NCBI GenBank assembly: GCA_024641255.1
Contig: JAHEDL010000130.1
Location: forward strand, 1-5,754
Source of the DNA: Pseudorhodobacter sp.
Lineage (GTDB): Bacteria; Pseudomonadota; Alphaproteobacteria; Rhodobacterales; Rhodobacteraceae
Length of the DNA stretch: 5,754 nt
Reading direction: 5' to 3'
Shown: positions 1 through 5,553 of the stretch, piece after piece
Position numbering within the stretch: the first letter of the stretch is position 1
How the letters are laid out: every line of letters starts with the position of its first letter
Notes under the pieces: model-generated
Database searches by the model: none
Told to the model about the DNA's origin: nothing
The model's input: the letters and a program-made list of their open reading frames with translations, nothing else
Position numbers and translations under genes: made by a program

Positions 1-777
1 CAGCGCCGGTCCCATGAAGTCGAAATAGATGTCGTTGATCGCCAGGGCGTGGGTCCAGCTTGCGCCGTACTTTTGCAAAAGCGACGTCGTCAGCGGACCC
101 ATCCGGTTGGAGGTTTCGGCGATCGGGGTATCGACATATTCCAGAACGGTGCCGCCCAGTTCCTCGATCGTGGCCTTGATCTTGTCGGCCTTGGCAATGG
201 CGATGGCATAGGTGCTGTCGGTAAAGATCACCACGCCCGGCTTGCCGCCGGCATCAATATAGGCCCATTCGGCCGCGACCTGGCTGACCTGCATCGCATC
301 GGTCGAGACGTTGACAGCCATGCCGCCGCCCGGATTGGCGCCGATGACGGCACCGGCATGCCAGCCGACCATTGGGATATTGGCGGCGGTGGCCTGATCA
401 AGTGCTGCCTGCTGTTCGACGGAATCGAAGCCGACGATGATGATGCCTGCCGGTTGCAGCGCAAGGCCCTGACCGAAGGCTGCGGTGCGGCTTTGCACCG
501 AGCCTGCACCGTCCAGCACGCGGACTTCCCAACCGGCTTTGGCGGCGGCTTCGGCCACGCCATTCGACACGCCAAGGTGGCCGCCGTTTTTCATATCGCC
601 CGCCAGAACGACGATCAGTTTGCCTGCTTCGGTTTGCGGGCCGGTGGTGGGGCCATCCCAAGCGGTGGCTTGACCGGCGAATTTATCGACATCGGCCTGC
701 GCATCCGCGATGGCGTCGGCAAAGGCGGGCAGTGCGAAAAGCGACACGCCGGACATAAGGAACGTTCTACGTAGCAT
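1..777 (-). CDS. Sugar ABC transporter periplasmic substrate-binding protein (3' part outside window)
   Basis: Periplasmic binding protein of the type-1 sugar-binding fold (RbsB-like, Peripla_BP_4 class) that should deliver a sugar or sugar acid to the permease and ATPase encoded just upstream. The frame is open for 259 residues from the ATG at 775-777 to the window edge; family members are usually about 320-370 residues, so roughly the last quarter is missing. Residues 1-20 form a signal peptide (twin Arg at 3-4, hydrophobic stretch, AFA end, likely cleavage before D21). Residues 21-50 are a linker containing WDGPTTGP (40-47). The binding fold starts at KLIVVLAGDMKNGG (53-66), followed by a GIIIVGFDSVEQQ strand-helix unit (111-123) and IPMVGWHAG (134-142). 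The start is chosen because GGAGG (784-788) lies 6 bases upstream; an in-frame ATG at 796-798 has no such site. It is the last visible gene of the operon, 25 bases after the permease. The substrate cannot be read from sequence; a sugar acid is inferred from the neighbours. Confidence 0.9.
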   Translation of the reverse strand, partial: MLRRTFLMSGVSLFALPAFADAIADAQADVDKFAGQATAWDGPTTGPQTEAGKLIVVLAGDMKNGGHLGVSNGVAEAAAKAGWEVRVLDGAGSVQSRTAAFGQGLALQPAGIIIVGFDSVEQQAALDQATAANIPMVGWHAGAVIGANPGGGMAVNVSTDAMQVSQVAAEWAYIDAGGKPGVVIFTDSTYAIAIAKADKIKATIEELGGTVLEYVDTPIAETSNRMGPLTTSLLQKYGASWTHALAINDIYFDFMGPAL

Positions 778-797
778 TGTTTTCCTCCCTGAAAACA
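778..797 (-). promoter_or_regulatory. Ribosome-binding-site hairpin before the binding-protein gene
   Basis: Read on the minus strand, a perfect 7-bp inverted repeat TGTTTTC / GAAAACA (797-791 and 784-778) encloses the loop AGGGAG (790-785). The Shine-Dalgarno sequence AGGGAGG therefore sits almost wholly in the loop, and the ATG (777-775) follows the stem directly. The stem has only two G-C pairs, so it should be marginally stable. The inverted repeat and the ribosome binding site are seen directly; any role in translation control or mRNA end protection is inference. Confidence 0.5.
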
Positions 798-802
798 TGT
801 GG

Positions 803-1825
803 TTATTTCTTGGCCGCGCCTTTTTTGCGCTGGGCGTAGCCTGCGATGCCGATGGCGATCAGCAGGGTCATGCCGTTGAACATCGGTTCGACCCAGAATG
901 AGCCGCCAAATTGCTGGATGCCGGAAATGCCGACGGCAAGGATGGCGACGCCGACAATGGTGCCCCAGACGTTGACGCGACCGGGTTTGATGGTGGTGGA
1001 GCCAAGGAAGGCGCCGACCAGCGCGGGCAGCAGGAATTCAAGCCCAACCGAGGCTTGGCCGATGCGCAGCTTTGACGCCAGCAGCACGCCGGTCAGTGCG
1101 GTCAGAAACCCTGATGTGATGAAGGCGCCCAGCACGAATTTGCGGGTGGGGATGCCGTTCAGTTCGGCGGCGCGCTGGTTGGCGCCGATGGCGTAAAGAT
1201 AGCGGCCAACCGGGGTGTATTCCAAGATCAGCCACATCACGAGGGTGATCGCCAGCACATAAAAGGCAGTGATTGGCAGGCCGAAAATGAAGGTGCCGTT
1301 CAGCGCGTAAAACCCGTCGGGCAGCACGCCGACCATTTGCCGCCCGCCGGTGTGCCACAGTGCAATCGAGTAAAGCACGGTGCCGGTGCCAAGGGTGGCG
1401 ATGAAACTGTCGATCTTGGCAACTTCGACCAGAAAGCCGTTCAGCACACCGACCAAGGCCCCCAGCGCCAGCACGATCAGCACCGCAACCGGCCACGGCA
1501 CGCCGAACATGGTTTGCAGGCTGATCGCAAGGATGTGCCACAGCACGATGCCGTAGCCGACGGTCAGGTCGATGCGGCCCGCCACCATTGGCACCATGGC
1601 CGCCAGCGACAAAAGTGCGATCAGCGACTTGTCGGCAAGGATCACCCGCAGGTTCAGCAGGGTCGGAAAGCTGTTGGGCAGCAGGATGGAAAACAGCAAG
1701 ATCAGCGCAAACATCAAGATAACAAGGCCGTAAACCGGCGCGAGGCGGCCAAGTTTGGCCGAAAGCGGCAGGGTGGCCAGTTCGTCGCGGGTCGGCTCCA
1801 AGGCGTTGGATTCGATGGAGGGCAT
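803..1825 (-). CDS. Sugar ABC transporter permease, RbsC type (CUT2 class)
   Basis: Inner-membrane channel subunit of a carbohydrate importer of the ribose/xylose class (BPD_transp_2 family); it would work as a dimer with the double ATPase encoded just upstream. The protein has 340 residues, normal for the family. A polar cytoplasmic N-terminus (1-30) is followed by about eight to ten hydrophobic segments, for example near 31-49, 67-83, 111-130, 183-202, 232-250, 286-303 and 316-331, and a basic tail (QRKKGAAKK). Family motifs visible are AGRIDLTVG (82-90, the usual GGIDLSVG), NGFLVEVAKIDSFIATLGT (129-147), the cytoplasmic coupling loop YTPVGRYLYAIGANQRAAEL (203-222) ahead of NGIP, and GAFLGSTTIKPGRVNVWGT (271-289). 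The ATG at 1823-1825 is preceded by AAGGA (1834-1838), which overlaps the stop codon of the ATPase gene, so the two genes are probably translationally linked. Substrate unknown; sugar acid inferred from context. Confidence 0.93.
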   Translation of the reverse strand: MPSIESNALEPTRDELATLPLSAKLGRLAPVYGLVILMFALILLFSILLPNSFPTLLNLRVILADKSLIALLSLAAMVPMVAGRIDLTVGYGIVLWHILAISLQTMFGVPWPVAVLIVLALGALVGVLNGFLVEVAKIDSFIATLGTGTVLYSIALWHTGGRQMVGVLPDGFYALNGTFIFGLPITAFYVLAITLVMWLILEYTPVGRYLYAIGANQRAAELNGIPTRKFVLGAFITSGFLTALTGVLLASKLRIGQASVGLEFLLPALVGAFLGSTTIKPGRVNVWGTIVGVAILAVGISGIQQFGGSFWVEPMFNGMTLLIAIGIAGYAQRKKGAAKK

Positions 1826-1836
1826 GGGGGCAGTCC

Positions 1837-3327
1837 TTAAACGGTTTCGCCAGCCGAGGCGGCTTGGATCAGGGATTCGGTGGAAAGTTCGACGCCGTGC
1901 AGTTCGGCCACCGGCAGGCCGCGCGAAAACACGATGGCGCGGTGGCAGATGTTGGCGATTTCTTCGAAGTCGGTCGACACCACCAAGACGCCCATGCCAG
2001 AGGCCAGCGCCTGAAACAGCAGGTGGTAGATTTCGGCCTTGGCGCCAACGTCAACGCCGGCGGTGGGGTCTTCGGTGATCAGCAGGCGGCGGTTGGCACC
2101 AAGCCAGCGCCCGACCACCACCTTTTGCTGGTTGCCGCCCGACAGCGCCTCGATTGTCAGGGTGGGGTCGTTGGGCGACAGGCCGACCTTGTGGCCGATG
2201 GCGCGGGCGTTCGCCTCTTCGCGGCGGGTGCCAAGGAAGTTGAACAAGCCCCGCCCCATCGCCGACGGGTTAAGGTAGGCGTTTTCGCGGATCGACAGGC
2301 CCGGCGCGATGGATTCGTGCACGCGGTCGCGGGCGACAAAGCCGATGCCGGATTGCATCGCGGTTTGCGGGCTGCGCAGATCTGGGGTTTGGCCTTCGAG
2401 GCTGATACGGCCCTGATGCGGCAGGGTGCCGAACAGCGCACGACCAATATCTTCGTGCCCTGCCCCGCGCAGACCGGCAAGGCCCAACACCTCGCCCTGC
2501 GCGATGCGGAACGACACCGGACCGACGGCGGGCGTCGCCAAATTTTCAACCCGCAAGATTTCGGGGCCGGGTTGAATGGCGGGGCGGTTGATTTCGCGCG
2601 CCTTGCGGCCAACGATCAAAGACACAAGTTCTTCGGGGGTGGTGTGATCGATGCTGCGCATACCGACCATCTGGCCATCGCGTAGCACCGCAACGCGGTC
2701 GGCGATCTTGAAGATTTCGTCCAAGCGGTGCGAGACATAGATCATGCCGACGCCTTTGGCCTTCAGCGGGCGCAGGGCGTTGAACAGGCGTTCCACCTCG
2801 TCCGAGGGCAGCGAGGCGGTGGGTTCATCGAGCACAAGATAGTCGCAGTTCGCGGCCAGCGCGCGGGCGATGGCGACCAAGGATTTCTGGGTGCGGGTCA
2901 GGTTGGAAACCCGGGTAGAGGCGGGAAATTCAGCCTCGACCAGTTTCAGGGCGGCGTCGGCGCGGGCTTCGGTTGCGGGCCAGTCGATGCGACGGCCGGT
3001 TTTGACATAGCCCAGGGCCAGCGCGATGTTTTCGGCCACCGACATCCATTCGATCAGGCCAAGGTCCTGGTGAATGAAGGCCACCGCCTGCCCGCCCGAT
3101 TTGCCCGCAATATGGGCGTAGGGCGCGCCGTCGATCAGCACAGCGCCAGAGTCGGGTTTGTGGATGCCGCCCAGCGTTTTGATCAGGGTGGACTTGCCAG
3201 CGCCGTTTTCGCCCAGCAAAGCCACGATTTCGCCGCGGCCAACGCGCAGGCTGACCGACCGCAATGCCTGCGTGCCGCCAAAGGATTTGACGACGCGGTC
3301 GAAAAACAGGCCGTCGGTGGCCGTCAT
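1837..3327 (-). CDS. Sugar ABC transporter ATP-binding protein, RbsA type (two fused ATPase domains)
   Basis: Cytoplasmic energy subunit of the importer, 496 residues, the usual length for RbsA/XylG/MglA-type proteins with two ATPase domains in one chain. Domain 1 (about 6-240) has Walker A GENGAGKST (39-47), Q-loop Q87, an unusual signature LTRTQ (143-147) before KSLVAIARAL, Walker B with switch Glu YLVLDEPT (163-170) and H-loop H200. Domain 2 (about 256-490) has a degenerate Walker A, GLAGLRGAGHED (282-293), lacking the Lys-Ser; a good signature LSGGNQQK (395-402); and a Walker B region reading LLITEDPTAGVDVGAK (415-430), in which the usual Asp-Glu pair is Glu-Asp. No H-loop His is evident. 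Only the site built from the domain 1 Walker motifs and the domain 2 signature looks fully competent. The ATG at 3325-3327 follows GGAGG (3335-3339) by 7 bases. First gene of the transporter operon, divergent from the regulator. Confidence 0.95.
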   Translation of the reverse strand: MTATDGLFFDRVVKSFGGTQALRSVSLRVGRGEIVALLGENGAGKSTLIKTLGGIHKPDSGAVLIDGAPYAHIAGKSGGQAVAFIHQDLGLIEWMSVAENIALALGYVKTGRRIDWPATEARADAALKLVEAEFPASTRVSNLTRTQKSLVAIARALAANCDYLVLDEPTASLPSDEVERLFNALRPLKAKGVGMIYVSHRLDEIFKIADRVAVLRDGQMVGMRSIDHTTPEELVSLIVGRKAREINRPAIQPGPEILRVENLATPAVGPVSFRIAQGEVLGLAGLRGAGHEDIGRALFGTLPHQGRISLEGQTPDLRSPQTAMQSGIGFVARDRVHESIAPGLSIRENAYLNPSAMGRGLFNFLGTRREEANARAIGHKVGLSPNDPTLTIEALSGGNQQKVVVGRWLGANRRLLITEDPTAGVDVGAKAEIYHLLFQALASGMGVLVVSTDFEEIANICHRAIVFSRGLPVAELHGVELSTESLIQAASAGETV

Positions 3328-3380
3328 CGTGGATCCTCCCCAGGATAGTCAGTAGACGGCGCGCTGATCTGATGTCAGGT

Positions 3381-3390
3381 TTACCGGTAA
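3381..3390. promoter_or_regulatory. Operator 1: TTACCGGTAA palindrome
   Basis: A perfect 10-bp palindrome with the central CG typical of LacI-family operators, lying 54 bases upstream of the ATPase start. It resembles the GntR/IdnR operator as I remember it (TTACC/GGTAA arms), which fits the type of regulator encoded next door. If the -35 box at 3419-3424 is used, this site covers the expected transcription start of the transporter operon, a classical repression position. A tandem GTAACGTAAC (3387-3396) overlaps its right side and may add a partial half-site. Binding is inferred. Confidence 0.65.
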
Positions 3391-3394
3391 CGTA

Positions 3395-3424
3395 ACGGTG
3401 CCTCTGCCAAGGGCATCGTGTCAA
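3395..3424 (-). promoter_or_regulatory. Candidate promoter of the transporter operon
   Basis: On the minus strand there is a perfect TTGACA (3424-3419). With an 18-base spacer the hexamer at the -10 position is CACCGT (3400-3395), matching TATAAT only at positions 2 and 6, so the -10 box is poor. The -35 box is well supported by its consensus match and by its place between the two operators; the -10 assignment is tentative. Transcription would begin near 3388, inside operator 1. Confidence 0.4.
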
Positions 3425-3430
3425 GGTAAA

Positions 3431-3448
3431 TAAGTTATCGATAACATA
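3431..3448. promoter_or_regulatory. Operator 2: GTTATCGATAAC palindrome
   Basis: A perfect 12-bp palindrome GTTATCGATAAC (3434-3445) extends to 18 bp with one mismatched pair (TAA...ATA flanks). It shares the pattern TTAYCGRTAA with operator 1, and the two centres are 54 bp apart, close to five helical turns. It ends 13 bases before the regulator ATG and 4 bases before its GAGG, so it is placed for autorepression. It also lies just upstream of the transporter -35 box, so a repressor bound at both sites could loop the DNA. Binding is inferred from symmetry and position. Confidence 0.7.
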
Positions 3449-3458
3449 CGAGGCTGCG

Positions 3459-4466
3459 ATGGCCGGGAAAACCAAAGCAAATCTTGAAGATATCGCGCGG
3501 GCGACCGGTGTTTCGAAGATGACGGTCAGCCGGGTTTTGCGCGGCGGCCAAGGCTTTTCGGACGAGACGCGGGAAAAGGTGCTGAAAGCCGCCGAGGCGA
3601 TGGCCTATGTGCCGAATCGGCTGGCGCAGGCGTTTGGGTCGGTGACGGGGTCGACGCTGGTGGGGGTTTGCGTGCCGCGGCTGACATCGGGGCTGTTTGG
3701 CCATGTGCTGGAAGGCGTGGATACGGCGCTGTCGCGGCTGGGCTATCAGACGATGATCGGCAGCCATAACCATGTGATCGCAGAGGAAGAGGCGTGGTTG
3801 CGGCAGGTGGTGGCCTGGCGTCCGGCGGGGGTGATTTTATCGGGGCGGGTGCATACGGCGGGCACGGTGGAGTTGCTGCGTGATGCGGGCATGCCGGTGG
3901 TTGAGATCTGGGATCTGACCACCAGCCCGATTGATATGGCGGTGGGATTTTCGCATTTCGATTGCGGGGTCGAAATGGGGCAATTCCTGATCCGCAAGGG
4001 GCGGCGGCGGGCGGGATTTGTGGGGGCGCAGGCGCGGTCTGATGTGATGGGCGCGGCGCGGCTGGAGGGGTTTGAAAGCGCGTTGGGTCGGGCCGGATTT
4101 GGGCTGGTGGACCGCGAAGTGCTGCTGGACAGCCCCGGATTTTACGCGGGATATTATGGGCTTGAGACTTTGCTCGCGCGCAGTCCGGGCTTGGATGTGG
4201 TGTATTTTCACAATGATGAAATGGCGATTGGCGGGCTGGCTTACGCCACGGCGCGCGGGATTTCGGTGCCGGGCAGTTTGGGGATTGTGGGTTTTGGCGG
4301 CATGGAAGCGGCAAGCGTGTTGCCCAAGCGGCTGACCACAACGGTGGTGCCGACCACCGCGATTGGCAAGGCGGCGGCCGAGGGGTTGGTGGCGCGGTTG
4401 AAGGGCGAGGCGTGGCAAGATGTGGTGGTGGTGCCGACGCGGTTGGTGCCGGGGGAAACCGGGTAA
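3459..4466 (+). CDS. LacI-family transcriptional regulator, GntR/IdnR (gluconate/idonate) type
   Basis: DNA-binding regulator of 335 residues, standard LacI-family length. The N-terminal helix-turn-helix is NLEDIARATGVSKMTVSRVL (8-27); its VSKMTVSR recognition segment closely matches E. coli GntR (VTKMTVSR) as I remember it. The hinge reads YVPNRLAQAF (50-59), with Phe where most family members have the minor-groove leucine. The effector domain (from about 66) has GYQTMIGSH (95-103), GVILSGRVHT (124-133), PVVEIWDLTTSPIDMAVGF (146-164), YFHNDEMAIGG (249-259) and GIVGFGGMEAASVL (275-288); the EIWDL...SPIDMAVGF block is the strongest link to GntR/IdnR. The effector is therefore probably gluconate, idonate or a keto derivative (inference). 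The ATG has GAGG (3450-3453) 5 bases upstream. It is divergent from the transporter operon and convergent with idnD. Its codons favour GGG, GCG and CGG more than the transporter genes, which prefer GGC and GCC. I could not assign its own promoter. Confidence 0.93.
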   Translation: MAGKTKANLEDIARATGVSKMTVSRVLRGGQGFSDETREKVLKAAEAMAYVPNRLAQAFGSVTGSTLVGVCVPRLTSGLFGHVLEGVDTALSRLGYQTMIGSHNHVIAEEEAWLRQVVAWRPAGVILSGRVHTAGTVELLRDAGMPVVEIWDLTTSPIDMAVGFSHFDCGVEMGQFLIRKGRRRAGFVGAQARSDVMGAARLEGFESALGRAGFGLVDREVLLDSPGFYAGYYGLETLLARSPGLDVVYFHNDEMAIGGLAYATARGISVPGSLGIVGFGGMEAASVLPKRLTTTVVPTTAIGKAAAEGLVARLKGEAWQDVVVVPTRLVPGETG

Positions 4467-4468
4467 AG

Positions 4469-4512
4469 CCGGGGCTCTGCCCCGGACCCCGGGATATTTT
4501 TGCCAAGATGAA
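4469..4512. terminator. Terminator-like element in the convergent gap; resembles a Rhodobacteraceae gene-end repeat
   Basis: A perfect 7-bp GC stem CCGGGGC / GCCCCGG (4469-4475, 4479-4485) has a TCT loop. An overlapping alternative stem CCCGG / CCGGG (4481-4485, 4489-4493, loop ACC) is followed at once by ATATTTTT (4494-4501), which makes a better intrinsic terminator for the regulator gene on the plus strand. The two stems share bases and cannot form together. On the minus strand the 7-bp stem is followed only by CTTTA, so termination of idnD there would be weaker. The whole string, through CCAAGATGAAG, matches from memory an element found at many gene ends in Rhodobacteraceae; that match was not checked. 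Confidence 0.7.
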
Positions 4513-4520
4513 GCTGGAAG

Positions 4521-5552
4521 TCAGCTGAAGGTGATCTGGGCTTTCATCGCCAGCGCGCGATCCGAGGCGAGTTTGAAGGCGGTTTCGGCATCTGCAAGCG
4601 GCACGGTGTGGGTGATCAGCGGTTTGACGTTGATCAGGCCGCTTTGCATCAATTTGACGCCGGTGGCGAATTCAGGGTGGAAGCGGAACGAGCCGCGCAG
4701 GTCGAGTTCTTTGGCGGTGATCGCCATCATTGGCAGCGTCATATCGCCGCCAAGACCAAGTTGCAGGATGGTGCCGCGCGGGCGCAGGCAGGGGATGGCG
4801 GCGGCGAGGGCCGGGGCGGCTCCCGAACATTCGTACAACACGTCGAAATAGCCTTTGTTGGCGGTGTAGGGCACCAAGGCGTCGGGCGTTGTGCGGGTAT
4901 TCAGCGCAAGGTCGGCACCGCAGCTGCGGGCGATGCCAAGGGTGAAGTCAGACAGATCGGTGGCGACAATTTCAGCCGCCCCGGCGCGGCGCGCGGCAAG
5001 GATCGACAGGATGCCGATGGGGCCGCAGCCGGTGACAAGCACGCGCTTGCCCAGCATTTGGCCAGCGCGGGTGGTGGCGTGCAGGGTGACGGCGAGCGGT
5101 TCGGCCATGGCGGCTTCGCCCGGGGTGAGGCCGGTGGCATCAACGCATTGGCTGGCGTCAGCGATCAAAACCTCGCGGAAGGCGCCTTGAATATGCGGGA
5201 AGGGCATGGCGGAGCCGTAAAAGCGCATATTCAGGCAGTGGTTGGGCAGACCTTCGAGGCAGTATTGGCAGGTGGCACAGGGGCGCGAGGGCGAAACGGC
5301 GACAAGCTGGCCGGGGGTGAAGCCGGTGACGCCCTGCCCCAAAGCTTCGACATAGGCGGAAACTTCGTGGCCGAGGATCATCGGTTCGCGCAGCCGCACC
5401 GCGCCAAAGCCGCCGTGATTGTAGTAATGCAGATCAGAGCCGCAGACGCCGCCTGTGGCAAGGCGCAGGCGCAACTGGCCGGGGCCAAGCGGGTCGATGG
5501 CGTGGTCTTCAAGGCGCAGGTCGTGGGCGGCGTGGATGGTGAGGGTTTTCAT
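4521..5552 (-). CDS. idnD: L-idonate 5-dehydrogenase (zinc-dependent MDR family)
   Basis: Cytoplasmic enzyme oxidising L-idonate to 5-keto-D-gluconate with a nicotinamide cofactor. It has 343 residues, the family length. The N-terminal GroES-like domain carries GGVCGSDLHYY (34-44) with catalytic zinc ligand C37, then GHE (61-63), and E151 in AEPLAV. Structural zinc cysteines are C92, C95, C98 and C106. The Rossmann domain has GCGPIG (175-180), with D199 after the second strand, suggesting NAD preference. The MRFYGSAMPFPHIQGAF block (109-125) and LRGSFRFHPEF (285-295) closely match E. coli IdnD as I remember it (RFFGSAMYFPHVDGGF, LRGSFRFTSEF), which separates it from sorbitol and xylitol dehydrogenases. 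The ATG at 5550-5552 comes one base after the stop of the upstream dehydrogenase gene, so it is almost certainly co-transcribed and probably translationally coupled. Its 3' end faces the regulator gene across 54 bases. A related polyol or sugar-acid dehydrogenase activity is possible, but idonate is the best call. Confidence 0.92.
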   Translation of the reverse strand: MKTLTIHAAHDLRLEDHAIDPLGPGQLRLRLATGGVCGSDLHYYNHGGFGAVRLREPMILGHEVSAYVEALGQGVTGFTPGQLVAVSPSRPCATCQYCLEGLPNHCLNMRFYGSAMPFPHIQGAFREVLIADASQCVDATGLTPGEAAMAEPLAVTLHATTRAGQMLGKRVLVTGCGPIGILSILAARRAGAAEIVATDLSDFTLGIARSCGADLALNTRTTPDALVPYTANKGYFDVLYECSGAAPALAAAIPCLRPRGTILQLGLGGDMTLPMMAITAKELDLRGSFRFHPEFATGVKLMQSGLINVKPLITHTVPLADAETAFKLASDRALAMKAQITFS

Positions 5553-5553
5553 G

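Noticed and set aside
49..774. A 241-codon plus-strand frame opposite the binding-protein gene.
   Set aside because: The minus-strand frame has a signal peptide, a ribosome binding site and a periplasmic-binding-protein fold; the plus-strand frame has none of these.
796..798. An upstream in-frame ATG for the binding-protein gene, adding seven residues.
   Set aside because: No Shine-Dalgarno sequence precedes it, while the ATG at 775-777 has AGGGAGG at ideal spacing and gives a better signal peptide start.
1864..2685. A 273-codon plus-strand frame opposite the ATPase gene.
   Set aside because: Antisense to a protein with a full set of ABC motifs; no motif or convincing start region of its own.
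3364..3378. CTGA...TCAG short inverted arms near the start of the transporter mRNA leader.
   Set aside because: Only four paired bases; expected by chance and too weak for an operator or hairpin call.
3427..3447. Possible -10 boxes for the regulator gene (TAAATA, TAACAT).
   Set aside because: No acceptable -35 hexamer lies at the right distance, so a promoter cannot be assigned from sequence alone.
3526..4506. A 326-codon open frame on the minus strand opposite the LacI-type regulator.
   Set aside because: The product is low-complexity (Pro, Arg, Ser rich) and fully antisense to a gene with clear family motifs; a shadow of codon bias.
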